Below, in pieces: positions 56,150 through 64,000 of a DNA stretch of 64,000 nt (the first letter of the stretch is position 1; every line of letters begins with the position of its first letter). The notes under the pieces are model-generated. The model saw only the letters and a list, made by a program, of their open reading frames with translations. It was not told where the DNA came from and did no database searches. The position numbers and the translations under genes are program-made. Source of the DNA: Ignavibacteria bacterium (GTDB lineage Bacteria > Bacteroidota > Ignavibacteria > Ignavibacteriales > SURF-24); contig JAAXKN010000006.1 in NCBI GenBank assembly GCA_025612375.1, positions 1 through 64,000 of the forward strand. The letters are read 5' to 3'.

Positions 56150-58555
56150 CTAACGTAACCCCTTTATTTTTGCCATCAGATTTGTTGAAAGTGTTGCAAG
56201 AGCAACTACCGTAATTGAGCTTAAGGGCATCAGTATTGCAGAAATAACGGGTGTCAGGTTATTATTAATTGCAAAACTTATCCCCGCTATGTTGTATAAC
56301 AGTGATATAACAAGGTTCATATAAATTATTTTCATGCTTGTCCTGGAGAACTTAAGAAAATCAGCCAGTCTGCTGAATTCCCCGGCCTCCAGTATTGCAT
56401 CGCACGCAGGAGAAAAGTTAACTGCCTCCTCCGAAATTGAAATTCCAACGTCACTCTTCATCAGGGCTCCTGCATCATTTAAGCCGTCACCAATCATGAG
56501 CGTTGAGCAGTTTTTCATCTGAAGTTTTTTTATGTGACTCAGCTTATCAAAAGGGGACTGTCTGAAATGTATTTTCGCTTTTGAGCCAAAGAGGTCCCTC
56601 AGGGTTTCTTTCTCACCGTCGAAGTCCCCTGAAAGCACTGAGATTTCATATGTCTGAAGATAAGAGGCCAGTTCCTTTATTCCATCCCTGTAAATATTGG
56701 TGGCTCTGAAGAAACCTTTTATTTCATCATTAATTGAGACGTAAACCGTTGAGCTGCTGCCGGAGGGAATTCCGGCCTCTGTGCCTATTACAAAAGAAAC
56801 CGATCCGAGCCTTGCTTTCTGCCCCTGCACAATGCCTTCTAGCCCGCGCCCCGGATACTCCATGAATTCCTCTATCCCCCAGAGCCTTACCTCGGGCATC
56901 AGTTTCAGTATGCTTCTGCTTAAAGGATGTATGGAGTTGTAGAGCACAGACTTAATTACTTCTTTTTCTTCTTCTGAAAGATCCGCGCCGTAGAACCTTA
57001 TATTCCGTTCATTCAGCTTTGTCAGTGTACCGGTCTTGTCAAAGACCACGTGATCTATCCCGGAGAGTTTTTCCACAACCGAGGCATTCTTTAAGTAGAA
57101 TTTATTTCTGCCGAAAATCCTTAGCGTACTGCCCAGCGTAAAAGGAACAGAAAGTGCAAGCGCGCAGGGGCAGGCAATAATCAGAACTGAAGTAAAGACT
57201 TTTAAGGCCTCTGCAATGCCCGCCTGAAGCCAGTACAGTCCGGCACCTGAGGCGATAAGGAGAATTACTGCTGTAAAATATTTTCCGGCAAGGTTGCTGA
57301 AAGTTATTATTTTATTTTCATCGGGTTTAACAAAGTCGCTGCTGTTCCAGAGCTGTGTAATGTAGCTTTGAGAAGTCTTCTTTATTACTTCCAGCTCCAA
57401 AGCCGTGCCTTTCTGCCTTCCGCCTGCATGGATTATTTCTCCTTCTGCTATTTCTACAGGGACAGATTCACCGGAGACAAAACTGTAATCGATATTGGCT
57501 CTTCCCCTTATCAGTACTGAATCCGCAGGAATAAGCTCATTATTTCTTATTAGAATTCTGTCACCTTCTTTCAGGGCTGAAAGCGGAACAGAAGCCTCAC
57601 CCTCCTCTTTCTTTATAACTGCATAAGCAGGGAAATACGATTTATAATTCCTGTCAAAGCTCAGGACGTTATAGGTCTTCTCCTGAAACAATCTTCCAAG
57701 GAGAAGAAAGAATACCAGTCCGCTTAAGGAGTCCATGTATCCCACTCCCGAATGGGCCAATATCTCAAAAACGCTCCTTCCAAAGAGTGCAATAATTCCT
57801 AGTGAAATCGGGAAATCTATATTTATCATTTTCTTTTTTAAGGCTCTGAAGGCTGAGGTGAAGTAACCGGAGCTGCAGTAGAAAAATACCGGCAGCGAAA
57901 GAGTCAGTATAATATAGCTGAAGAATCCTTTAAGAAAGAGGTCTACATTGTTTACAATGGAGAGATACTCCGGGAAGCTTAAAAGCATGATGTTGCCAAA
58001 GCAGAAGCCTGCAATTCCGGTCTTGTAATAAATACTTCTGTCCTGTGTTTTTTTGTTCCCCTCTTCCGTAGCCTGCAGGCTGATTTCAGGCTCATAGCCT
58101 ATTGTCGCCAGCAGTTCGGCCACACCCCGCAGGCTGATTATCGTTTCGGTGTACCTGATGGTAATTTTTTTCTGAAGGAAATTTACGCGCGAATACTGCA
58201 CTCCGGCATTAAACTTATATAAATTTTCCAGAAGCCAGATGCACGAGCTGCAATGCATAAAAGGGATATAAAATGTTACGGTTGAGACCGTTCCGTCTGT
58301 AAGGTCTATAAGCCTTCCGGCAGTACCGGAATCGTCCAGATATTCAAACTTCTTTTTTAGGTGAGACTTTTTCTGTTGTGCCCCGGGTGCAGCAGTAAAG
58401 GCATAGTAGTGGCCCAGGTTATTCTTTTCCAGAATTTCATAAACTGTTCTGCATCCCAAACAGCAGAAGTTTTTCTCTCCCAGAGCAATAGCCTCTTCAG
58501 GGCAGTCGCTGCCGCAGTGATAGCATTTAACTTCAGAAGCTGAGATTTTTTCCAT
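56150..58555 (-). CDS. ccoI: CcoI copper-transporting P-type ATPase
   Basis: CcoI exports copper needed for cbb3 oxidase. The 801 residues include a Cys-rich N-terminal zinc-finger-like part (CYHCGSDCP, CCLGC), a heavy-metal domain with MHCSSC near residue 100, the CPC metal site IIACPCALALS near 460, the phosphorylation motif DKTGTLT near 510, SIHPLSRSI near 545 and MIGDGLNDAGALM near 690. It has eight predicted membrane helices. It leads the operon, with a large gap upstream that must contain the promoter. Confidence 0.94.
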   Translation of the reverse strand: MEKISASEVKCYHCGSDCPEEAIALGEKNFCCLGCRTVYEILEKNNLGHYYAFTAAPGAQQKKSHLKKKFEYLDDSGTAGRLIDLTDGTVSTVTFYIPFMHCSSCIWLLENLYKFNAGVQYSRVNFLQKKITIRYTETIISLRGVAELLATIGYEPEISLQATEEGNKKTQDRSIYYKTGIAGFCFGNIMLLSFPEYLSIVNNVDLFLKGFFSYIILTLSLPVFFYCSSGYFTSAFRALKKKMINIDFPISLGIIALFGRSVFEILAHSGVGYMDSLSGLVFFLLLGRLFQEKTYNVLSFDRNYKSYFPAYAVIKKEEGEASVPLSALKEGDRILIRNNELIPADSVLIRGRANIDYSFVSGESVPVEIAEGEIIHAGGRQKGTALELEVIKKTSQSYITQLWNSSDFVKPDENKIITFSNLAGKYFTAVILLIASGAGLYWLQAGIAEALKVFTSVLIIACPCALALSVPFTLGSTLRIFGRNKFYLKNASVVEKLSGIDHVVFDKTGTLTKLNERNIRFYGADLSEEEKEVIKSVLYNSIHPLSRSILKLMPEVRLWGIEEFMEYPGRGLEGIVQGQKARLGSVSFVIGTEAGIPSGSSSTVYVSINDEIKGFFRATNIYRDGIKELASYLQTYEISVLSGDFDGEKETLRDLFGSKAKIHFRQSPFDKLSHIKKLQMKNCSTLMIGDGLNDAGALMKSDVGISISEEAVNFSPACDAILEAGEFSRLADFLKFSRTSMKIIYMNLVISLLYNIAGISFAINNNLTPVISAILMPLSSITVVALATLSTNLMAKIKGLR

Positions 58556-58864
58556 TTTTATTTATTATAATTGAAAATCATCTGGTTGAAACTGCACAGA
58601 GAACAGGAAACGACAATTCCGGGAGGTATGCTTGCGGCCCAATTGCCCCAGTGGCCCGCTTTCTTACTTATTTAGCTAATATTTATTAAAAAGTAAACAC
58701 TTTTTTTATTTTTCAGGATGAGAAGTCTGTTTTTGCGGATGCGGCAGTTGGGCTATTGGGGAGTGCACGTATGGTATGATTCTTCATTTAAAAATAAAAA
58801 ACCCGGCCTTTTTAGAAAGCCGGGTAACCTGACATTTAACAACAAAAATCAGTTCATATCTTTA
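58556..58864. other. Intergenic region between Rrf2 regulator gene and ccoI
   Basis: This 309-bp stretch holds the presumed promoter of the ccoI operon on the left and the Rrf2 terminator on the right. The DNA between is AT-rich at 58670-58710. I looked for an FNR-like TTGAT-N4-ATCAA box and saw none that is convincing. No gene is supported. Confidence 0.6.
58793..58825 (-). terminator. Terminator after the Rrf2 regulator gene
   Basis: ACCCGGC (58801-58807) and GCCGGGT (58819-58825) form a GC-rich stem with inner T/A pairs. On the minus strand it is followed by six T and further AT-rich DNA. It ends the suf operon. Confidence 0.88.
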
Positions 58865-59341
58865 TCAGTTCATGTCTGCAAAGTTCCTGAAGATGTCATC
58901 TACTTTTCCCTGCAGGTCCTGCTCTGTTCCCAGGAGGTCCTTCAGAGTCGTGTTCTTAAGTACATTATCCACAGAGTTCTGAACAACCCTCCAGAGCGAT
59001 CTTACAGAACAGTCAATACTATGCGTGCATATGTTTTCAACGCCGGCATGGGTTCCGCAGAATTCCTCCTCCTCAAAGAGTTTTCCGCCAAGAAGCGCAA
59101 GCACGTCGCTCAGTATGATCTTCTCAGGCGGCTTGGCCAGAGTATATCCGCCGACCTGCCCTCTTTCGCTTTCCAGGAATCCTCCCATACGGAGTATACG
59201 CAAAAGCTTAGCGGCGTTGTGCGTGGTTATACCTTCAAACTGGCTTATTTCAGGAATGGTAAGTGATTTGTTGATCCTGTAGAACTTGCCTATCCTGAGC
59301 AGGCAGCGAAGCCCATATTCTTCCTGTGCACTGAATTTCAT
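58865..59341 (-). CDS. Rrf2 family transcriptional regulator with three-Cys cluster site
   Basis: The 158-residue protein is a winged-helix Rrf2 protein: KFSAQEEYGLRCLLRIG at the start, SLTIPEISQFEGI for the helix-turn-helix, and GQVGGYTLAKPPEKI for the wing. Cys95, Cys105 and Cys111, with His98 and His107 near, form a likely Fe-S cluster site like that of IscR, though the first spacing is longer. It probably senses iron-sulphur status and controls the suf operon in which it sits, last after the bacilliredoxin gene. Operon position at the end, rather than first, is a bit unusual. Confidence 0.9.
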   Translation of the reverse strand: MKFSAQEEYGLRCLLRIGKFYRINKSLTIPEISQFEGITTHNAAKLLRILRMGGFLESERGQVGGYTLAKPPEKIILSDVLALLGGKLFEEEEFCGTHAGVENICTHSIDCSVRSLWRVVQNSVDNVLKNTTLKDLLGTEQDLQGKVDDIFRNFADMN

Positions 59342-59398
59342 ATTAGTCCGGGATTTTTGTTACTTAAAAACATTTTAATAACACTACTTAAAAGAACC

Positions 59399-59941
59399 CT
59401 AATTGGCATTGTGGCGCGGGATGCTCGACCCGCATGCCCTAGCGTATTCCAGCTTTGCATAGTCCTCTCTTGAAATGGAAGGGCCTTCTTTTGTGCAGAA
59501 CTGGTTAAATACCTCAACGAGCTTTTCAGCAATCTCCTGCGGGGAGTAGCCTTCGATGTCATAACGCTGCATCATGTAAACGAGCTTCCCGTCCTTAAAG
59601 AGTGCCGCCGAAGGGCTCGAGGGCGGAAAGTCTGAAAGATAACCGCGTACACGGTCCACTGCATCCCTGTCCTGCCCTGCAAAAACTGTCACCAGGTGAT
59701 CGGGAATCCTGCCATTCTGAAGCGCCAGGTTCACTCCCGGGCGTGCGCTTCCTGCAGCGCAGCCGCAGACGGAGTTGATCATTACAAATACAGTCCCGAG
59801 CGTGGGATCGGTTATGTATTTGTCAACTTCCCCGGGCGTTCTTGCTTCAACAAAGCCTGTATAGGTTAACTCATCACGCATCGGCTGAACTGCTTCGGGA
59901 TCATAAATCGGGGGCCTGGAATTTATATTGAAATTATACAT
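59399..59941 (-). CDS. BrxA/BrxB family bacilliredoxin
   Basis: The 180-residue protein matches the YphP/YqiW family: MRDELTYTGFVEARTPGEVD, then INSVCGCAAGSARPG with Cys59-Gly-Cys61, and the closing GYSPQEIAEKLVEVFNQ. Bacilliredoxins remove bacillithiol from mixed disulphides on proteins. This suggests that the organism makes bacillithiol. The protein is longer than the Bacillus version by about 35 residues at the C-terminus. It stands in the suf operon between sufT and the Rrf2 gene, linking thiol repair with Fe-S assembly. Confidence 0.92.
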   Translation of the reverse strand: MYNFNINSRPPIYDPEAVQPMRDELTYTGFVEARTPGEVDKYITDPTLGTVFVMINSVCGCAAGSARPGVNLALQNGRIPDHLVTVFAGQDRDAVDRVRGYLSDFPPSSPSAALFKDGKLVYMMQRYDIEGYSPQEIAEKLVEVFNQFCTKEGPSISREDYAKLEYARACGSSIPRHNAN

Positions 59942-59984
59942 TATATCTGCCTTTCATATATATATATTATTGTAGTAAGAAATT

Positions 59985-60299
59985 TTAATAAAATCCGAGC
60001 TCTATTTTAGCAATGTCCGACATCATGTCCCTGTCCCATGGCGGATTCCAGACAAGGTCCACATACACGTCATTTACTCCCGGAATATTCTTCAGTTTCA
60101 TTTGAACCTCACCGGGCAGGCTTCCTGCCACCGGGCACATGGGAGAGGTCAGTGTCATCTTGAGGTAGACATTATTCTCATCATCAATTTTAATTTCGTA
60201 AATAAGCCCAAGCTCATATATGTCAACCGGAATTTCAGGATCATAACAGGTCTTCAGAGTCTGAATGACCTCCTGCTCCAGAAATTTTTTGTCAGCCAT
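59985..60299 (-). CDS. sufT: SufT-like DUF59 (MIP18) Fe-S maturation protein
   Basis: The 104-residue protein is a bare DUF59/MIP18 domain: CYDPEIPVDIYELGLIY near residue 18 and LTSPMCPVAGSLPGEVQ near 51, with the family Cys. Such proteins help hand iron-sulphur clusters to target enzymes. It lies 23 nt after sufU and 43 nt ahead of the bacilliredoxin gene, in the usual place for SufT. Confidence 0.92.
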   Translation of the reverse strand: MADKKFLEQEVIQTLKTCYDPEIPVDIYELGLIYEIKIDDENNVYLKMTLTSPMCPVAGSLPGEVQMKLKNIPGVNDVYVDLVWNPPWDRDMMSDIAKIELGFY

Positions 60300-60322
60300 C
60301 TTAAATTATCCTTTCTCTTATA

Positions 60323-60772
60323 TTATTCAGTTGATGCTGATTTCTCTTCTTTTAATGCGCTCATCATTGTATGCCAGGCGAGGCTTGCGCATTTTACGCG
60401 CGAGGGGTAATCCCTTACGCCTGAAAATACGGCAAGTTTGCCCAAAGACGAAAGGTCCTGCTCGCTGCCGATCCTTGAGGTTACGACGTCATGAAATTTG
60501 TTGAACATATCTTCGGCTTCCTGCCTGGTTTTCCCCTTCAGCATAGAGGTCATTAAGGATGCCGACGACTTTGAAATTGCACAGCCGGAACCCTGAAACG
60601 ATATGTCCTTGATTTTGTCCCCATCAAGGTCAATGTAGACCCATATGTGGTCACCGCAGAGAGGATTAAAGCCTTCTGCATCGTGGTTGCAGGTTTCACA
60701 TTTGCGGTAGTTTCTTGGACTCTTGTTATGGTCCAGAATTACTTCCTGGTAAAGATCACTTAATTCTGACAT
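60323..60772 (-). CDS. sufU: SufU-type Fe-S assembly protein
   Basis: The 149-residue protein is a SufU-type zinc-binding scaffold or sulphur acceptor: HNKSPRNYRKCE near residue 15, NPLCGDHIWVYIDLDG with Cys and Asp near 34, GSGCAISKSSASLM near 61 and RVKCASLAWH near 130. The three Cys and the Asp are all present, and the insertion between the second and third Cys marks SufU over IscU. It accepts sulphur from SufS. Its end of the frame overlaps the sufS stop by one base. Confidence 0.94.
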   Translation of the reverse strand: MSELSDLYQEVILDHNKSPRNYRKCETCNHDAEGFNPLCGDHIWVYIDLDGDKIKDISFQGSGCAISKSSASLMTSMLKGKTRQEAEDMFNKFHDVVTSRIGSEQDLSSLGKLAVFSGVRDYPSRVKCASLAWHTMMSALKEEKSASTE

Positions 60773-62043
60773 TATCCGAATACCCTGATTACTTTTTGTA
60801 TTCCGTAAACTAATTTATCGATTTCACTTTTGGTATTGTAGAACGCAAATGATGCCCTTGCTGTTGCCGGTATGCAGAACCTCTGCATTACGGGCTGGCA
60901 GCAGTGATGCCCTGTTCTGATTGCAATGCCCTCACTGTCGAGTATAGTTCCTATGTCATGCGGATGAACATTGTCCATTATGAATGATATGAGTGAAGCC
61001 TTGTTCTTTGCCGTTCCTATTAAATGAACGCCGTCAACTTCAGATATCTTTTCAGTTGCATACTTAAGGAGCTCTTTTTCATGCTTTGCAACCTCATCCA
61101 TCTTAAGATACTTCATATAGTCAATTGCGGCGCCAAGGCCTATGGCTCCGGCAATGTTGGGCGTGCCGGCCTCAAACTTGTTCGGTATATCATTAAAAAT
61201 TGTTTTTTCAAATGTCACCGAGCGTATCATGTCGCCTCCCGTCTGATAAGGCGGCATATCCTGCAGGAGCTCTGCTTTGCCGTAGAGGATTCCAATTCCT
61301 GTAGGGCCAAAAAGTTTGTGCCCCGAGAACACGTAAAAATCACAGCCCAGCTCCTGAACGTCAACCTTGACGTGGGCAACACCCTGAGCGCCGTCAACAA
61401 GCACCGGGATGTTCCTTGCGTGTGCCTTCTGTATAATTTCCCTTATGGGGTTTACTGTGCCGAGTGAGTTTGAGATCTGGACGATGGAAACAAACTTTGT
61501 CTTTTCGTTTAAGAGCTTATCATATTCTTCCATGATAAGTTCACCATCATCGGTAATCGGAATTACCCTTAGTCTGGCTTTTTTCTCCTCGCACAAAAGC
61601 TGCCAGGGTACAATGTTGGCATGATGCTCCATGGCGGAGATTATTACTTCGTCGCCTTCCTTAATGTGAGTGCGGCCGTAAGTCCATGCAACGAGGTTAA
61701 TTGCCTCTGTAGCACCCCTGGTAAAAACAATCTCGCAGGCGCTTATTGCATTTAAGAATTCCTTGATCTTAAGCCTTGCATCCTCGTAGGCAAGCGTTGC
61801 CTGCTCACTTAAGTAATGCACGCCGCGGTGCACGTTGGAATTGATCATTGTGTAATAGTCGCGCACGGTATCTATAACAGAATACGGCTTCTGAGTCGTA
61901 GCGGCATTATCCAGATAGACAAGCGGCTTGCCGTTAACCAGCCTCTGCAGAATCGGAAAATCCTGCCTTACTCTTTCCACGTCAAAGGCGGCACCTGTCT
62001 TTTCACTTGATTGTACTGTTGTCTGGTACATTGGGTTATTCAT
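60772..62043 (-). CDS. sufS: Cysteine desulfurase SufS
   Basis: SufS removes sulphur from cysteine with PLP and gives it to SufU. The 423-residue protein has the PLP lysine in YVFSGHKLFGPTGIG near residue 240, the His in MEHHANIVPW near 140, and the active-site Cys in RTGHHCCQPVM near 385. The N-terminus is about 15 residues longer than usual. It lies 16 nt after sufD and overlaps sufU by one base. Confidence 0.96.
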   Translation of the reverse strand: MNNPMYQTTVQSSEKTGAAFDVERVRQDFPILQRLVNGKPLVYLDNAATTQKPYSVIDTVRDYYTMINSNVHRGVHYLSEQATLAYEDARLKIKEFLNAISACEIVFTRGATEAINLVAWTYGRTHIKEGDEVIISAMEHHANIVPWQLLCEEKKARLRVIPITDDGELIMEEYDKLLNEKTKFVSIVQISNSLGTVNPIREIIQKAHARNIPVLVDGAQGVAHVKVDVQELGCDFYVFSGHKLFGPTGIGILYGKAELLQDMPPYQTGGDMIRSVTFEKTIFNDIPNKFEAGTPNIAGAIGLGAAIDYMKYLKMDEVAKHEKELLKYATEKISEVDGVHLIGTAKNKASLISFIMDNVHPHDIGTILDSEGIAIRTGHHCCQPVMQRFCIPATARASFAFYNTKSEIDKLVYGIQKVIRVFG

Positions 62044-62059
62044 CTTCTTTTAATTTTTC

Positions 62060-63385
62060 TTAAGAAACCTTTTTCAGCTTTTCAAGTATCTGACTGTTAA
62101 CGGTTTCTTTTAATTGTTCAATATTAATTAAGTCTATCACGTCGCTTGCAAAAGCGTTTATTAAAATCGACTGGGCTTTCTCAATTCCCACGCCCCTCGA
62201 CTGCAGATAGAAAAGTGCATCCTCATTTAACTGCCCCACGGTTGCACCGTGGCTGCATTTAACGTCGTCGGCAAAGATTTCAAGCTGAGGCTTTGTGTCT
62301 ATTTTTGCAGTCCTTGAAAGCAGCAGGTTTTTATTCGACTGATATGCCTGCGTCTTCTGCGCGTCTTTTCTTACTATTACCTTGCCGTTAAATACTCCGC
62401 GCCCTTTGCCGTCAAGTATACCTTTATAAATTTCATTGCTGCTGCAGTGCGGAACCGCGTGATCTATAACCGTGTGATTGTCAACGTGGCGCTTGCCTTC
62501 AGCAAGATAAAGCCCGTTAAGATTTACTTCGGCATATTCGCCGCCGAGATACGAATTGAGGTCGTTTCTTACAAAGCCCCCTCCGTACGTAACGGCAAAT
62601 GAATGAAACGTGCTCGTCCTTTCCTGCCTTACCTGCAGGCGGCTTATGTGGAAGGCTTCATCCGACTCGTTCTGCAGCTTATAATAGTTCACAACTGCAT
62701 TTTCTTCCAAGACAACTTCTGTTACAGAATTAAACAGGTATGCCCTGTCAGAAGTGCTGTTGTGGCTTTCAATTATTTTTGCCTGGCTGTTTTTGCCCGC
62801 AATTATAAATACACGGGGCTGAATTAAAACTTCCTCTGTGTCGCTTCCGGATAAGAACATGAGGTGAATCGGATCTTCAAGAATTTTGTCTTCAGGAATT
62901 CTGATTACTGCACCGTCATTTAAGAAGGCCTTGTTTAACGCATTAAAGCCGTTTACAGGCTCCGATAAATATCTCGTTATCACTTCAGAATCATCATTTA
63001 TTACCGAAGAAAGATCTTCCGCCTGAAGAGTTTCTGCGCCTTTCCGCCTTACTGAAAGCTCTTCAATCATCCTGCCGTTTACAAATACGAATAAGTTAAC
63101 CGGCAGGTCTTTTATTAAATACTTTTCCACCGTTTCTTTTGAAAAATCCGCGTCCCCGGTTAAATGTGCCGGGACAAACGTGTGCTTTAGTATAGGAGCC
63201 GTATTGGTGTACTTCCACTCCTCGCTGTCTGTTGAGGGAAAACCTGTCTCCATGAACTGCTCCATTGCCTTTTTGCGTTCATTGTGCAGGCGGGTTTCCT
63301 TCAGGCCGTTTAGCGACTCTTCGAAAGTTTCGAAGTGCGCATGGTAGTAGTCCCTTAAATCTGTTTTTTCTATAGTTTCTGCCAT
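62060..63385 (-). CDS. sufD: SufD, Fe-S assembly scaffold subunit
   Basis: SufD is part of the SufBCD complex in which clusters are built. I start at the ATG at 63385 (441 residues), which begins MAETIEKTDLRDYY; a longer frame back to 63529 would overlap sufC by more than 120 nt. The beta-helix core includes NSVTEVVLEENAVVNYYKLQNE, YLGGEYAEVNLNGLYL, HVDNHTVIDHAVPHCSS and KCSHGATVGQLNEDALFYL. It lies 19 nt after sufC. Confidence 0.93.
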   Translation of the reverse strand: MAETIEKTDLRDYYHAHFETFEESLNGLKETRLHNERKKAMEQFMETGFPSTDSEEWKYTNTAPILKHTFVPAHLTGDADFSKETVEKYLIKDLPVNLFVFVNGRMIEELSVRRKGAETLQAEDLSSVINDDSEVITRYLSEPVNGFNALNKAFLNDGAVIRIPEDKILEDPIHLMFLSGSDTEEVLIQPRVFIIAGKNSQAKIIESHNSTSDRAYLFNSVTEVVLEENAVVNYYKLQNESDEAFHISRLQVRQERTSTFHSFAVTYGGGFVRNDLNSYLGGEYAEVNLNGLYLAEGKRHVDNHTVIDHAVPHCSSNEIYKGILDGKGRGVFNGKVIVRKDAQKTQAYQSNKNLLLSRTAKIDTKPQLEIFADDVKCSHGATVGQLNEDALFYLQSRGVGIEKAQSILINAFASDVIDLINIEQLKETVNSQILEKLKKVS

Positions 63386-63404
63386 ATCAGAATAAATTCT
63401 CCTC

Positions 63405-64000
63405 TTATTTCGTAGATGCCGGAATGTTGTTTTCCTCTTTAATCCAGTCGTAGCCTTTTGCTTCAAGTTCAAGCGCAAGCTCTTTGGTGCCCGACTTAAC
63501 GATGCGTCCGTTATAAAGGACGTGCACATAGTCAGGAACTATGTAGTCTAAAAGTCTTTGATAGTGTGTAACTACAACGACAGCTTTTTCCCTGCTCTGC
63601 TCTTTGAAAACATTCACCCCGTTTGCCACAATCTTAAGCGCATCTATGTCCAGACCTGAATCGGTCTCATCCAGTATTGCAAGCTTTGGATCTAAAACGG
63701 CAAGCTGGAATATTTCGTTCCTTTTCTTCTCACCGCCTGAGAACCCCTGGTTTACAGGACGGCTGAAGAGTGTCTGATCCATGCCTACTACTTTCATCTT
63801 GTCTCTTATGAGCGAAAGGAACTCCATTGCATCAAGTTCTTCCAGGCCCTTGTACTTGCGGATTTCATTTACCGCGGTCTTAAGAAAAGTTGCGTTGCTT
63901 ATGCCCGGTATTTCCACGGGATACTGGAATGCCAGGAATATTCCTTCTCTTGCCCTGTCCTCAGGCGGCATTGAAAGAAGGTCCTTGCCTTCAAAGGTCA
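63405..64000 (-). CDS. sufC: SufC ATPase (5' end outside the window)
   Basis: The 3' part of an ABC-type ATPase runs to the window edge; its start and Walker A lie beyond position 64000. Seen here are the Q-loop region IFLAFQYPVEIPGISNATFL, the signature QGFSGGEKKRNE, Walker B LAILDETDSGLDIDAL and the switch His in VVVTHYQRLLDYI. SufC powers the SufBCD scaffold. sufB is expected just upstream, outside the window. Confidence 0.95.
   Translation of the reverse strand, partial: TFEGKDLLSMPPEDRAREGIFLAFQYPVEIPGISNATFLKTAVNEIRKYKGLEELDAMEFLSLIRDKMKVVGMDQTLFSRPVNQGFSGGEKKRNEIFQLAVLDPKLAILDETDSGLDIDALKIVANGVNVFKEQSREKAVVVVTHYQRLLDYIVPDYVHVLYNGRIVKSGTKELALELEAKGYDWIKEENNIPASTK

Noticed and set aside
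58556-58864. FNR box ahead of ccoI
   Set aside because: Only loose matches to TTGAT-N4-ATCAA were seen, none of them close.
1-64000. CRISPR arrays, insertion sequences, tRNA or rRNA genes
   Set aside because: No regular repeat-spacer array, no transposase, no tRNA-like cloverleaf or rRNA sequence was found in the few intergenic gaps.

Overview
The window looks like one continuous piece of chromosome from a Bacteroidota/Chlorobiota-group bacterium, most likely in or near the Ignavibacteria (Melioribacter-like). This is inferred from the proteins: type IX secretion sorting domains with an NYPNPFNP motif, a PorV-like protein, a TonB receptor with an N-terminal carboxypeptidase-regulatory domain, a bacilliredoxin, a fused CcoN-CcoO with a one-heme CcoP, and an RpoZ/CoaBC pair of Bacteroidota style. 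I saw no rRNA, tRNA, CRISPR array, insertion sequence or phage gene. Coding density is very high and most genes lie on the minus strand in long operons.

Region 1 (1-14.2 kb, minus) is housekeeping. It holds a cell-envelope and nucleotide group (LD-transpeptidase-like protein, lipoprotein, BamA/TamA-type protein, yicC, gmk, rpoZ, coaBC), a malic enzyme-phosphotransacetylase fusion, and the translation run rplM-rpsI-rpsB-tsf-pyrH-frr with clear hairpin terminators. Region 2 (14.2-26.8 kb) is mixed: a TonB/TolA-like anchored protein, an epimerase, a deoxyhypusine synthase-like protein, a large secreted Asp-box protein, a lipoprotein, an M24 peptidase, an FAD/Fe-S D-lactate dehydrogenase-like enzyme, a stand-alone B12-binding protein with the CarH-type photoreceptor motif, and pyrophosphatase.

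Region 3 (27-34.8 kb, plus) is a three-gene outer-membrane operon (TonB-dependent receptor, secreted CHRD protein, PorV-like protein) behind a structured leader. Region 4 (34.9-47.7 kb, minus) is a trehalose/alpha-glucan operon (treS-maltokinase fusion, treZ, a GH57 protein, treY) that runs on into an ExeA-like ATPase and a long CheW protein. Region 5 (48.1-49.8 kb) is a cassette of two YciE-type ferritin-like proteins around an extremely acidic protein. Region 6 (49.9-58.6 kb) is a complete cbb3 oxidase and assembly operon (ccoI, ccoS, ccoNO, ccoQ, ccoP, ccoG, ccoH, SafE-like), including a 58-residue ccoS. Region 7 (58.9-64 kb) is a SUF iron-sulphur cluster operon (sufC partial, sufD, sufS, sufU, sufT) continuing into a bacilliredoxin and an Rrf2 regulator.

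The points most worth a second look are the free-standing Wx9EH B12 protein, the Cys-to-Ser change in the LD-transpeptidase, the Asp-to-Asn change in the maltokinase half of TreS, the nested-stem leader before the TonB operon, and the acidic/ferritin-like cassette.
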